Origin: Marinobacterium zhoushanense
GTDB taxonomy: Bacteria; Pseudomonadota; Gammaproteobacteria; Pseudomonadales; Balneatricaceae
DNA: 64,000 bases
Reading direction: 5' to 3'
Assembly (NCBI RefSeq): GCF_014641945.1
Contig: NZ_BMIJ01000001.1
Span: 606,585 to 670,584, forward strand
Program-made: the position numbers and the translations under genes
The notes under the pieces: generated by a model
What the model was told of the DNA's origin: nothing
Seen by the model: only the letters and a program-made list of their open reading frames with translations
Database searches by the model: none
Shown here: positions 34,978-44,096 of the stretch, one piece after another
How the letters are laid out: each line of letters begins with the position of its first letter
Numbering within the stretch: the first letter of the stretch is position 1

Positions 34978-36378
34978 ATGGAAGTGACAAGCCAGGATTT
35001 TAAAAAGAACGCCCACATCGCGCTGCACGATGCCAAGCTGCAGCGGGCGCTGGGCAATCTCAAGGCCGGATTCCCCGGCAAACGTGCTGCCGCCATCGCC
35101 CGCCTGCCGGAGTTCGACGCCCTGCGCGATCAGGCCCGTGACCTGAAAAACCATATCCTCGCCCACCTGGACCTCTACCTGGAGGAGTTCGAGAACAACG
35201 TCACCGCCCAGGGCGGCACGGTCCACTGGTGCCGCACCGCCGAGGATGCGCGCAAAACGATTCTCGAGATATGCCGCCAGCAAGACGCGAAAACCGTGAC
35301 CAAGGGCAAGTCGATGGTGACCGAGGAGATCGCGCTGAACGAATACCTGGAGGCGAACGGCGTCACCCCGGTGGAGACCGATCTGGGTGAATATATCCTG
35401 CAGCTGCGTAACGACCACCCCAGCCACATCGTCGCACCGGCGATCCACCTGACCCTGGAGGATGTGGCAGAGGCGTTCCATGAGCATCACCAGCGACCGA
35501 AAAGTGACGACCCGGCAGTACTGATGCAGGAGGCGCGGGAGATGCTGCGCAAGCAGTTCGTCGCCGCCGATGTGGGCATCACCGGCGCCAACTTCCTGAT
35601 CGCCGAGACCGGCTCTACCATCATCTGCACCAACGAGGGTAACGGCGACCTGACCCAGACCCTGCCGAAGACCCATATCGTGGTGTCGTCGATTGAGAAG
35701 GTGGTGCCGACGCTGGAGGATATGACGCTGTTCCTGCGCCTGCTGGCACGCTCCGCCACCGGCCAGGAGTTCACCGTCTACAACACCCTATCCACCGGCC
35801 CCCGCCGCACGACCGATCAGGATGGACCGGAGAATTTCCACGTGGTGCTGGTGGATAACGGTCGCAGCGACATGGTTGGCACCGAGCTTCAGGAGATGCT
35901 GCGCTGCATCCGCTGCTCGGCGTGCATGAACCACTGTCCGGTCTATGGCGCCGTTGGCGGTCAGACCTACGGCTGGGTCTACCCCGGCCCCATGGGCTCA
36001 GTGCTGACGCCGCAGATGATCGGCATCGAAAATGCCGGGTTGCTGCCCAACGCCTCCACCTTCTGCGGCAAGTGCGAGGAGGTGTGCCCGGTACGCATCC
36101 CGCTGCCGAAGCTGATGCGCCACTGGCGCGACAAGGAGTGGGAGAAGCACCTGACACCGGGCGCGGCGCGCAGCGGAATCGGCATCTGGGCGTTTTTCGC
36201 CAAGCGTCCGGCGCTGTACCGCTGGTTGGCCCAGAGCAGCAACCTGTTCCTGCGTCTGGTTGGCGGCAAGCGTGGACGCGTGCGTAAATTGCCGCTGGCG
36301 GGCGGTTGGACAGATTACAGGGATATGCCCGCCCCCAGTGGCAAAACCTTCATGCAGCAGTGGCAGGAGCGCAAATAA
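34978..36378 (+). CDS. lutB: Iron-sulphur L-lactate utilisation protein LutB (LldF)
   Basis: LutB is the 466-residue iron-sulphur subunit of the lactate oxidation complex. Two [4Fe-4S] motifs are visible: CIRCSACMNHCP near residue 308 and CGKCEEVCPV near residue 362. It has the LUD-type N-terminal domain (TKGKSMVTEEIALNEYLE and GANFLIAETGSTI). The stop overlaps the lutC start by 1 nt (TAATG). The assignment is firm. Confidence 0.95.
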   Translation: MEVTSQDFKKNAHIALHDAKLQRALGNLKAGFPGKRAAAIARLPEFDALRDQARDLKNHILAHLDLYLEEFENNVTAQGGTVHWCRTAEDARKTILEICRQQDAKTVTKGKSMVTEEIALNEYLEANGVTPVETDLGEYILQLRNDHPSHIVAPAIHLTLEDVAEAFHEHHQRPKSDDPAVLMQEAREMLRKQFVAADVGITGANFLIAETGSTIICTNEGNGDLTQTLPKTHIVVSSIEKVVPTLEDMTLFLRLLARSATGQEFTVYNTLSTGPRRTTDQDGPENFHVVLVDNGRSDMVGTELQEMLRCIRCSACMNHCPVYGAVGGQTYGWVYPGPMGSVLTPQMIGIENAGLLPNASTFCGKCEEVCPVRIPLPKLMRHWRDKEWEKHLTPGAARSGIGIWAFFAKRPALYRWLAQSSNLFLRLVGGKRGRVRKLPLAGGWTDYRDMPAPSGKTFMQQWQERK

Positions 36379-37046
36379 TGAGTCGAGCCGAGATTTTCAA
36401 CCGTATCCGCACCGGATTGCATATCGGCGCCGATGACCAGCAGCGTCGCGAAGCGGTGCAGCAGCGTCTGCAGGCACGTGCGGCCAATCTGATTCCACAG
36501 CGCGCCCAGCTACCCCATGACGCCTGTATCAAGCTGTTTATCCAGATGGCCGAAGAGAGTGCGGCGGAACTGATCGAGCTCCAGCACCGCAGCGAGCTGG
36601 CTGCGGCCGTCGAGCATTGGCTCAGCGAAAACGGCCTTACCCAGCTGGTGATGGCCAGCGATGAGAACTTGCAGGATCTGCAGTGGTCCGGCAACGGCGC
36701 CTTGGTGCGAGAGGAGCGCGTGGCCGAGGCTGGCGACGAGGCCAGCCTGACCAACGCTTTCTGCGGTATCGCCGAAACCGGCACACTGATGCTGTATTCG
36801 GGTCCGGACAGCCCCACTACGCTGAACTTCCTGCCCGACAACCATCTGGTCGCCCTATCGGCCAGCAGCATCGTCGGCCCCTACGAGGAGGCATGGCAGA
36901 AGCTGCGCAGCACAGTCGGCACCGAGTTGCCGCGCACGGTCAACATGATCACCGGTCCCTCGCGCAGCGCCGACATCGAGCAGAAGCTGCAGATGGGCGC
37001 TCATGGCCCGCGACGACTGGCGATCTTCCTGATCCGGGAGGAGTGA
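36378..37046 (+). CDS. lutC: L-lactate utilisation protein LutC (LldG)
   Basis: LutC is the third subunit of the lactate oxidation complex. The 222-residue protein is a LUD-domain protein with FCGIAETGTLMLYSGP near residue 132 and GPSRSADIEQKLQMGAHGP near residue 195. The ATG at 36378 overlaps the lutB stop; upstream codons in the same frame belong to lutB sequence read in another frame. It ends the operon and meets a convergent gene 10 nt later. Confidence 0.93.
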   Translation: MSRAEIFNRIRTGLHIGADDQQRREAVQQRLQARAANLIPQRAQLPHDACIKLFIQMAEESAAELIELQHRSELAAAVEHWLSENGLTQLVMASDENLQDLQWSGNGALVREERVAEAGDEASLTNAFCGIAETGTLMLYSGPDSPTTLNFLPDNHLVALSASSIVGPYEEAWQKLRSTVGTELPRTVNMITGPSRSADIEQKLQMGAHGPRRLAIFLIREE

Positions 37047-37055
37047 CCTCGTCCA

Positions 37056-37466
37056 CTACTCAACCGCGGCGCACCGGGCAGACACTTCGCAAGTAAAGTG
37101 ATCCCAGTCCGTCGCCGCGGCCTGTAACACCTTAGCGATATAGTCGAGGCTCGGCTTGTGCTCGTCGGGAAAATTGGACAGGGCGCAGGAGGTACGGTGC
37201 TTGGTTACAGCGTACTCAAGCAGCTCATCGATCGCACCCTCGAAAGCGTGCAGTACTGCCGCCCGATCCGATTCAGAACGCAGCCCGGTCAAACCAGGTT
37301 TGACCAACACCAGATCGTAGCCCTGTTTTAAAATGCCGGTCAGGTTACGCAGCATCAGCTCACCGCTGTTCTGCTTCGACAGATCCCGATTGACGCTGCG
37401 GTCGTAATCCCGTTTCATGCGCTGCCGCCAGGCGGCGATCTCGTTTTGTAGCTCGGTCAGCGGCAT
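37056..37466 (-). CDS. Hypothetical protein
   Basis: I do not recognise this 136-residue protein. It is soluble and helical in appearance, with charged N-terminal half (EIAAWRQRMKRDYDRSV) and a histidine/cysteine-containing C-terminal part. A strong ribosome site, GAAGGAGG, precedes the ATG at 37466. It follows an amine-oxidase gene on the same strand with 11 nt between the oxidase stop and its start, so the two are probably co-transcribed. Confidence 0.7.
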   Translation of the reverse strand: MPLTELQNEIAAWRQRMKRDYDRSVNRDLSKQNSGELMLRNLTGILKQGYDLVLVKPGLTGLRSESDRAAVLHAFEGAIDELLEYAVTKHRTSCALSNFPDEHKPSLDYIAKVLQAAATDWDHFTCEVSARCAAVE

Positions 37467-37477
37467 ACTCGCCTCCT

Positions 37478-38617
37478 TCACACCAACTTTGTCATCGGCT
37501 GTCGTCCAAGCTGCAGCACTGCTGCCACCCGTTCTGCCGCCTCCAGTGCCCCTTCCATATAGCCGCCGAATTCCGCTGCGGTTTCGGTGCCGCAGAAATG
37601 GAGTTTGTCATTCCAGTGATCGAGTTCGAACCAAGGGTGACCGTAGCGGGGATGCTCCATTGGCGGCAGATCATCGGCTGCAGTCGCCGTCAGCGGTTCA
37701 TCGCTCCACTCCTTGACCATCACCTCTTCCGGTGACGCGGCCTGCGGCCCGAACAGGTCGATCAGTTGATCGAGGACCAACGCATACAGGTCATTACGGT
37801 ATTGCCTGCGCATCGGAGCCGGGATGGCAAAGAAACCGGACAGTGCCGCCTGGGTGCCATCTTCCGACCCGGCATCGAACACCTCGCCCAGCACCGCTCC
37901 GGCGTAGCCCGCCAGAACCGATCCGCTGAGACCGCCCTCCCGCCAGAACGGTTCAGAGTAGCGAATCAATGCCTTGGCGTGGCCCGCCATCCAGGTCGGG
38001 GTGTTTTGCATCAGCGCCATCAGACGAGGATCGAGCGCAGGTGTGAAGCTCAGGTTGGCACCTACCACCCTGGGGGGCAGGCAGAGTACCACTTGGTGCG
38101 CCGTTACCTGCACCTCGCTGCCACCGGTGTTCAGACTCAGCTCGACCCGGTCGCCACGGTCCCTGAGACCCAGCAGATGGTAGTTCAGCTGCAGATTATG
38201 CGGCGGCAGTCGCCGAAGCAGCTCGTCGGTCAGCCGTTCGCTGCCCCCTGCGACCCGCCGCGCCGATGCGTAGGTGGCATGATCGAAGTAGCGACGTGGC
38301 GGTGTTTCGCGCCCGGTCTGATACAGGGAGTCGCCCTCCAGCCACTGGGGGAAGAGTGTCAGGCCGAACTGCTCGACGAGTGCAGCGATACGCGGTTGGG
38401 AGTCGGGCCAGATCCAGCCCGCGCCCAGATCGTAGCGGAAACTTGGATCCGGCAGGGTTGCGGCGCCAATCTCGATACGCGACGCCGGTAGACTCAGCAC
38501 CCGCCCACCAAAACGGCTGCGAGACTCAAACAGTCTGAAGCGGCATCCCGCCTGCTGCAACTGATACGCCAGGAAGAGTCCGGATAACCCACCTCCGATA
38601 ATTGCCACATCCAGCAT
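37478..38617 (-). CDS. FAD-dependent amine oxidase family protein
   Basis: A flavoprotein of about 379 residues of the flavin monoamine-oxidase type. The N-terminal dinucleotide-binding motif is VAIIGGGLSGLFLAYQL followed by FESRSRFGGRVLS, and the C-terminal FAD contact is FCGTETAAEFGGYMEGALEA. The ATG at 38617 is the family start; upstream codons add no conserved residues. The protein is shorter than typical monoamine oxidases (about 450). Its substrate is unknown; it may be an amine or a related compound. Confidence 0.85.
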   Translation of the reverse strand: MLDVAIIGGGLSGLFLAYQLQQAGCRFRLFESRSRFGGRVLSLPASRIEIGAATLPDPSFRYDLGAGWIWPDSQPRIAALVEQFGLTLFPQWLEGDSLYQTGRETPPRRYFDHATYASARRVAGGSERLTDELLRRLPPHNLQLNYHLLGLRDRGDRVELSLNTGGSEVQVTAHQVVLCLPPRVVGANLSFTPALDPRLMALMQNTPTWMAGHAKALIRYSEPFWREGGLSGSVLAGYAGAVLGEVFDAGSEDGTQAALSGFFAIPAPMRRQYRNDLYALVLDQLIDLFGPQAASPEEVMVKEWSDEPLTATAADDLPPMEHPRYGHPWFELDHWNDKLHFCGTETAAEFGGYMEGALEAAERVAAVLQLGRQPMTKLV

Positions 38618-38671
38618 CGTACACCCCGTTCGCTGCGGCTTCGCGCTCGGCACACACAGCTCTTGATCCAT

Positions 38672-39032
38672 TCAGTCACCGGCCCACCGCAACGGCTCGG
38701 CCCCTATACCGACTTTCAGGATCCGGTCCAACTTGGCCCACAACTAGAGCCTTGCAAAATCAACGAGTTGAAAATTCGGTACAGGCTGCTCCCGGTCGTA
38801 ATGCCACACTGTCTGTCACGAACCCCACAACCTGGAACATCCATCGGGCGTCTGCGGAGGCCGTGCAAGCCACGCGATGACCCACGCTTCCTTAAGCTTC
38901 GTAACACTTTGTTACGTATGGTTCTCCCCTTCGGACACTTATACTGACGCCGCGAGAGGCTGACCGACGACTGTCTTCAGTCGCCTCGGCTCCGAGCACG
39001 ATATAACGATAAAGAGATACTCAGAGGTACAC
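38672..39032. other. Intergenic region upstream of the sugar transporter
   Basis: About 360 bases without a supported gene. It should hold the promoters of the divergent amine oxidase and transporter genes. The clearest element is the palindrome at 38900-38916, described separately. Confidence 0.5.
38900..38916. promoter_or_regulatory. Operator-like palindrome upstream of the sugar transporter
   Basis: CGTAACA-CTT-TGTTACG is a perfect 7+7 bp palindrome with 3-nt spacer about 117 nt upstream of the transporter start. It has the size of a one-component regulator site. No regulator gene is adjacent, so its owner is unknown. Confidence 0.45.
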
Positions 39033-40352
39033 ATGGCGAAGATAACCGACAGTGCCGGTATGGCGCGAGTGGAGCACGACAGCACCGCTCGGCAGAGCTC
39101 GTACAGCTTCGCCCTGTCCGCACTGACCTCCCTGTTCTTCATCTGGGGGTTTATCACCTGCCTGAACGATATCCTGATACCTCATCTGAAGAACGTGTTC
39201 TCGCTGAACTACACCCAGGCGGTGCTGATCCAGTTCTGCTTTTTCGGTGCCTACTTCATTGTCTCGCTACCGGCCGGCAGCCTGGTAAAGCGGATCGGTT
39301 ACAAGGGCGGTATCATCGTTGGCCTGCTCCTGTGCGCCGCTGGCTGTCTGCTGTTCCTGCCTGCGGCGACGCTCAGGCTCTATCCCCTGTTCCTGCTCGC
39401 CCTGTTTGTGCTGGCATCGGGCGTCACCCTGCTGCAGGTTTCCGCCAACCCCTATGTCACGGTGCTGGGCAACCCCACCACCGCATCCAGTCGCCTGACG
39501 CTGACTCAGGCGTTCAACGCCCTGGGTACCACGATCGCGCCGCTGTTCGGCGCGCTGCTGATCCTGTCCGCGGCCAGCGCCAGCCTCGACACGCTGAGCG
39601 CCGCCGAGCTGGACGCTTTTCGTCAGCACGAGTCGGAGGCGGTGCGGCTCCCCTACCTGCTGCTCGCCTGCGTCTTCCTGCTGCTGGCGGCGATCTTCGC
39701 CGCACTCAAGCTGCCGACGATCACCCACCATGAACCGGATGCGACAACCGATGAGGAGTCTTGCTCCGCCTGGCAGCATTCCCACCTCGTGCTCGGTGCC
39801 ATCGGCATCTTCGCCTACGTCGGCGCCGAAGTATCGATCGGCAGTTTCCTGATCAGCTTCCTCGGGGAGGAGCAGGTCGCAGGTCTGGCGGAGTCAAATG
39901 CTGCGCACTACGTCACCTACTACTGGGGTGGTGCTATGGTTGGCCGTTTTGTCGGCGCCGTGCTGATGCGCCGCTACCGTCCCGGCCACTTGCTCGCCTT
40001 TAACGCCTGCGCGGCGATCCTGTTGTTGCTAAGCGCGGTGTTCAGCCAAGGCGCATTGGCGATGTGGTCCGTGCTGGCCGTTGGGCTGTGCAATTCGATC
40101 ATGTTCCCGACCATCTTCGGCCTGGCACTTCACCGCTTGGGTACGCACACCAGTCAGGGCGCCGGTATCCTCTGCCTGGCTATCGTCGGTGGCGCGGTTT
40201 TACCTCTGCTGCAGGGCATTCTGGCCGATACCGTCGGTGTGCAGCTGTCCTATCTACTGCCACCGCTGTATTACGCCTACATCGCCTTTTACGGCATCAA
40301 AGGCTCGATCCCCAAGACGGAGATGCGCGTGTATCAACCGACTAATCGATGA
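39033..40352 (+). CDS. Sugar transporter of the MFS, FucP/GluP-like (FHS family)
   Basis: A 439-residue membrane protein with 12 hydrophobic segments. The N-terminal block [19 protein letters not shown] and the conserved [13 protein letters not shown] near residue 138 mark the fucose/glucose/galactose:proton symporter group. The sugar cannot be told from sequence. It stands alone, with no catabolic genes next to it. Confidence 0.88.
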   Translation: MAKITDSAGMARVEHDSTARQSSYSFALSALTSLFFIWGFITCLNDILIPHLKNVFSLNYTQAVLIQFCFFGAYFIVSLPAGSLVKRIGYKGGIIVGLLLCAAGCLLFLPAATLRLYPLFLLALFVLASGVTLLQVSANPYVTVLGNPTTASSRLTLTQAFNALGTTIAPLFGALLILSAASASLDTLSAAELDAFRQHESEAVRLPYLLLACVFLLLAAIFAALKLPTITHHEPDATTDEESCSAWQHSHLVLGAIGIFAYVGAEVSIGSFLISFLGEEQVAGLAESNAAHYVTYYWGGAMVGRFVGAVLMRRYRPGHLLAFNACAAILLLLSAVFSQGALAMWSVLAVGLCNSIMFPTIFGLALHRLGTHTSQGAGILCLAIVGGAVLPLLQGILADTVGVQLSYLLPPLYYAYIAFYGIKGSIPKTEMRVYQPTNR

Positions 40353-40662
40353 CCAATCTGAGGCAGTTGCCGCGAGAATGAACAGCCAGGTCATGCGCAA
40401 AATCGAATATCGACGAGCGTGAGACCCCACTATTCACCTTCCAAGCCCCCTAGAGATGCCAATATGGGAGCAAATCGGATCGTTTGATTGAATTTCGTTC
40501 ATTTTGTAAACTTTTCATTACACTTCCAGCACCTTTTACCATTATGTACAGCGCCGTTAACTGACCTATACCTAAGGTATTTCCCGTCGCTTTATCGAGC
40601 GTTATACAACTCCCGAAACGGCGGAACACAACTCCACGACAAATCGAACAGGAGGGCGTTCC
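40353..40662. other. Intergenic region upstream of the secreted protease
   Basis: About 310 bases without a supported gene between the sugar transporter and the protease. It should hold the protease promoter; the last bases carry a strong ribosome site, AGGAGGG. No hairpin strong enough to call a terminator was seen. Confidence 0.4.
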
Positions 40663-42603
40663 ATGTACCGTATACGCATAGGTGTTCTCGCACTGCTGTT
40701 CATGCTGTTTGGCCTCAGCCTGAGCAGTTATGCCGCCATGCCCGATATCTCCAAACTCGATATTCCACGCTATGCGCCGGACCGTGTGTTGGTGAAATTT
40801 AAACCGGGCACCGCTGCTGCCGATATCGCCCGTGAGCACATGGCCGCAAATGCCCAGCTGCTGCGCACCATCCCCCAGATCGATGTGCAGGTACTGCAGG
40901 TCCCCTCCGGGACGGTGGAGACGAGCGTGGCGGCCTATAGCCGAAATCCGAACGTGCTCTATGCCGAGCCGGACTACTATCGACTGCTGGTCGTACCAAA
41001 TGAAGAGCCTGGCCCAGTACTGATCACCGGCGCGGCCAACTACTTCAGCGAGCAGTGGTACTTGGAAAACCTCGGCCAGGCACATATCCAGAAAAACCAG
41101 GATATCCTTGGCAATGTCAGCCTGAATACGGTCTACGGTACCCCTGGCGCCGATATCAACGCACCCGCTGGCTGGGATATCGAAACCGGTGTTGTGGGAG
41201 ACCTCACCTCCTATGACAAGCCCAAGATCGCGGTACTCGATAGCGGTGCCGACTGCGAAATACCCGATCTGGCCAACAAATGTCTTGAGAAGGTCAGTCT
41301 GGTTGGCGCAACCCCCGGTTTTGGCTATGACATCTGCCCAGCCGACGACCCAGCCTGCGACAACCTGGGCCACGGAACCTTTACCGCCAGTGAAGCGGGC
41401 GCTGATACCAATAACGGCGAGGGCATCGCCGGTGTCGGGTTCGACAGCGGCGTCGGCATCTTCAAGGTCTGCTACCAGGAGCTGGTTTACGACGGCATAT
41501 TTATCTACCTGGTCGGCCTCTGCCCCGTCTCCGGCTCCGCGGCAGCGATCGTGCTGGCCTCCGATGACCAGTTCGATGGCGGCACGCTGGTGCGCAGCCA
41601 GTACCAGGTGATCACCATGAGCTACGGCAGCGATCTGATCGACCCGGACACTGGCGAGATCTACGCCACCGACCCGTCGACCGCCGAATGCGACGCAATC
41701 CAGCACGCACGCGATCAGGGCGTATTGGTGGTCGCCGCGGCAGGCAACAATGGCAACACCACGAAGGTGTACCCCGCCGCCTGCACCGATACCAGCGACA
41801 ACTCCACCGTACTCTCTGTCGCCGCATCCGATCACGAGGATGACCGCGCCAGCTTCTCGACCTACAGCCGCAACCAGGATGACTGGGTGTCGATTGCAGC
41901 CCCCGGACAGGACATCATCGGTCTCTTACCCGGATCAGCCTGCGGCATAGCCTCATCCAGCGACAGCTGTGTCGACTGGTGGAGCGGCACGTCAATGTCG
42001 GCGCCACTGGCAGCAGGCGCAGCGGCGCTGGTCTGGAGCGATCTTTACAACCGGCTGGATGCCAGCGCCTCCCGAGCACCGGCTAGCTGCACCTACGCCG
42101 GCATGCCCTGTAACCAGGCGGTGCGTCAGCGGCTGGAAAATAACGCCGCCCAGGTTGGCGCCAATGGCCAGAATCTGTTGAGCTGGACCGCGCACGGCCG
42201 CCTTGATCTCGCCGCGGCACTGAGTAACGATGTGATCCCCTCTGGTGGCGGCGGCGACCCCGGCGGCGGTGATCCCGGAGCCGGACCGGTAGCCGCGTTC
42301 AGCTACAACTGCATCGGTCTGGTCTGCACCTTCAGCAACGCCTCTCAAGGCGAGGGAACGCTGAGTTATAGCTGGAACTTTGGCGACGGCACAGGCAGTA
42401 GCGACGAGAGTCCAGGGCACAGTTACGGCGCCTCCGGTAACTATCAAGTGACGCTGACCACTACCGACAACAGCGGCAGTGCTGAGGTCAGTACCACCCT
42501 GTCATTGAAGAGCGGCAAGAGGTCTTCGAGCGGAAGCGTGACCAGCGCCAGCTCAGGAGGCGGAAGCGGTGGCTCCTGTTCGCATCCGAGAAACAAGTGC
42601 TGA
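40663..42603 (+). CDS. Secreted subtilisin-like serine protease (S8) with PKD domain
   Basis: A 646-residue exoprotease. A signal peptide (residues 1-25, ending SSYAA) and a propeptide-like inhibitor domain (DRVLVKFKPGT onward) precede the catalytic domain with Asp193 (AVLDSGAD), His237 (GHGTF), oxyanion Asn362 (AAAGNNG) and Ser444 (SGTSMSAP). Residues about 545-550 are a glycine-rich linker, then a single PKD domain (SYSWNFGDGTG) to about 625. The last 25 residues are a Ser/Gly-rich tail ending in a cysteine-containing basic end, CSHPRNKC. Several cysteine pairs suggest disulphides. It is probably exported by Sec and then across the outer membrane, perhaps by type II secretion. Confidence 0.92.
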   Translation: MYRIRIGVLALLFMLFGLSLSSYAAMPDISKLDIPRYAPDRVLVKFKPGTAAADIAREHMAANAQLLRTIPQIDVQVLQVPSGTVETSVAAYSRNPNVLYAEPDYYRLLVVPNEEPGPVLITGAANYFSEQWYLENLGQAHIQKNQDILGNVSLNTVYGTPGADINAPAGWDIETGVVGDLTSYDKPKIAVLDSGADCEIPDLANKCLEKVSLVGATPGFGYDICPADDPACDNLGHGTFTASEAGADTNNGEGIAGVGFDSGVGIFKVCYQELVYDGIFIYLVGLCPVSGSAAAIVLASDDQFDGGTLVRSQYQVITMSYGSDLIDPDTGEIYATDPSTAECDAIQHARDQGVLVVAAAGNNGNTTKVYPAACTDTSDNSTVLSVAASDHEDDRASFSTYSRNQDDWVSIAAPGQDIIGLLPGSACGIASSSDSCVDWWSGTSMSAPLAAGAAALVWSDLYNRLDASASRAPASCTYAGMPCNQAVRQRLENNAAQVGANGQNLLSWTAHGRLDLAAALSNDVIPSGGGGDPGGGDPGAGPVAAFSYNCIGLVCTFSNASQGEGTLSYSWNFGDGTGSSDESPGHSYGASGNYQVTLTTTDNSGSAEVSTTLSLKSGKRSSSGSVTSASSGGGSGGSCSHPRNKC

Positions 42604-42623
42604 ACGCAGCGTGAGACTACCGC

Positions 42624-43553
42624 CTAGACAACGCCCGTGTCCGACTGCAGCTCACGCCAACGGTACGGGCTTAGCTGCTCGATGAGCATGCCGCGCTTGA
42701 GGTGGAATTGAACGTTTCGCGCAAAACCGGGTATAGGCAAGGGTCCCTCCTCGGCCCAGAGCACTGAAGCCTCACCGTTCAAGTAGAGGTGATTACCGGT
42801 GGCGAAATCGACGAACAGCAGCGCGGTTTCGGAACAGGTCTCGACATTGCCCAGTGTGTTAAAGAAGTCGTTACCCTTAAAATCGGCAAACACTAGCGAG
42901 TGTGGATCCAGCACCTGCACGAACCCCGGCGGACCGCCGCGATGGGAGATATCCAAACCCGCTTGAGGCTCGGTCAGGTTGCGGAGCTGCCCGGCGGCTC
43001 TGCTGGCGATAAAAAAGGTATCCGACCTTGCGATCAGTTCGGCCGATTTGTCGCTAAGACTAGCCACCACACTGGCCTGTCCTCCCCGATCAGAGACCCT
43101 GCCGTGGATTTCACGTGGCACGATATACTTGGGGCAGTTACCGAAGCTTTGCTCTACGCCCAATACCAGTGTTTCCGGGGACACCGCTTTAATCCTGCCG
43201 TTGACCCTGTTTCGACGGCGGGTGGTAAACTGCAGTCCGAGCAGTCCATAGGGCTGCCCGGCACACAGCTGATCATACAATGGGTCAGCCTCATTCCAGG
43301 ATGGCCGGACCGTCAATGAGTATTCATCGGGCGAACGGATAAAGCCGGGCTCGCCGTACAGTGCCGTCGCCCATAACACGCCGTTCAGATCGCTCGCCGC
43401 CAGCAGCAGCATCGGCAGCTGCGAATAAAACTCACGATGCTGATCCAGCAGCCACGGACGCAGAACTTTCTCACCGACACTGACAATCCTGTCAGCAACA
43501 CCAGCGCGGCTTTGGACCTTACGCTCCCCGGCATGAAAAGCCTGCGTCCTCAT
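42624..43553 (-). CDS. FMN-binding PNPOx-fold protein
   Basis: A 309-residue protein of the pyridoxamine 5'-phosphate oxidase-like flavin-binding fold. Typical segments are LPMLLLAASDLNGVLWATAL near residue 46, DTFFIASRA near residue 178, and LVFADFKGNDFFNTLGNVE near residue 220, which together form the FMN pocket. It is longer than PNPOx itself and is a family of unknown substrate. It starts 1 nt after the VOC gene and so is co-transcribed with it from the palindrome-containing promoter. An oxidoreductase role is inferred. Confidence 0.82.
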   Translation of the reverse strand: MRTQAFHAGERKVQSRAGVADRIVSVGEKVLRPWLLDQHREFYSQLPMLLLAASDLNGVLWATALYGEPGFIRSPDEYSLTVRPSWNEADPLYDQLCAGQPYGLLGLQFTTRRRNRVNGRIKAVSPETLVLGVEQSFGNCPKYIVPREIHGRVSDRGGQASVVASLSDKSAELIARSDTFFIASRAAGQLRNLTEPQAGLDISHRGGPPGFVQVLDPHSLVFADFKGNDFFNTLGNVETCSETALLFVDFATGNHLYLNGEASVLWAEEGPLPIPGFARNVQFHLKRGMLIEQLSPYRWRELQSDTGVV

Positions 43554-43554
43554 C

Positions 43555-43959
43555 TCACCGCCCCCCTGCCGCGATGATTTCCATACGGATACCGCCCGGA
43601 ATCGTGCACATCATGTGTTGCAGTGGAGTGCCGTTCAGCGACTCCGGTGCGAACTCAATCTCGGCACCATCATATGCCGCAACACGCTCATACACCTGCT
43701 GCAACGCATCGGCATCATCGACGGCCAATGCAAAGTGATGTAAACCGATATTGCACTTGCGGTCGAATGCCTCTGGCCGGTCGCTTTGAACCTGCCACAG
43801 CGTCAGCATGACGCTGCCATCATGCAGGAACACCGCCGGGTAGTCGGGCTTTTCCCCCACCCTTTCAAACCCCAGTACCTCGCTAAAGAATGTCACCGTC
43901 TCACCCAAATCGGGCACCGTAAGCCCAAGATGGTGAACGCCTCTAGTCAATCCGCTCAT
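43555..43959 (-). CDS. VOC family (glyoxalase/dioxygenase fold) protein
   Basis: A 134-residue single VOC protein: GVHHLGLTVPDLGETVTFFS at the N terminus and GLHHFALAVDDADALQQV near residue 66. The metal ligands of this fold appear to be present (His near 11, Glu near the C terminus in MCTIPGGIRMEI). The ATG at 43959 is the family start; upstream codons lie in the promoter. It is probably an isomerase, lyase or resistance-type binding protein. It is the first gene of a two-gene unit opposite a TetR regulator with two operators between them. Confidence 0.82.
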   Translation of the reverse strand: MSGLTRGVHHLGLTVPDLGETVTFFSEVLGFERVGEKPDYPAVFLHDGSVMLTLWQVQSDRPEAFDRKCNIGLHHFALAVDDADALQQVYERVAAYDGAEIEFAPESLNGTPLQHMMCTIPGGIRMEIIAAGGR

Positions 43960-43985
43960 GACACTTGTCCTCCTGTTAAATAACA

Positions 43986-44003
43986 GTGAACAGATCTGTT
44001 CAC
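43986..44003. promoter_or_regulatory. TetR operator copy 1, perfect 18-bp palindrome
   Basis: GTGAACAGATCTGTTCAC is a perfect palindrome that lies 26 nt upstream of the VOC gene start, where it would cover that gene's promoter. Its size and symmetry are typical for TetR-family dimers. Confidence 0.8.
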
Positions 44004-44018
44004 CTATCACAAACTCTA

Positions 44019-44036
44019 GTAGACAGATCTGTTCAC
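44019..44036. promoter_or_regulatory. TetR operator copy 2
   Basis: GTAGACAGATCTGTTCAC differs from copy 1 at two positions in the left arm. The centres are 33 nt apart, about three helical turns, so two dimers would sit on the same face of the DNA. It is about 60 nt before the tetR start, so this copy is placed to control tetR as well. Confidence 0.75.
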
Positions 44037-44096
44037 GTCAACAGATTTCGCGTAAGCTCGATAGCAACGTATAGCTTGAGTGCAACGAGACAGTCG

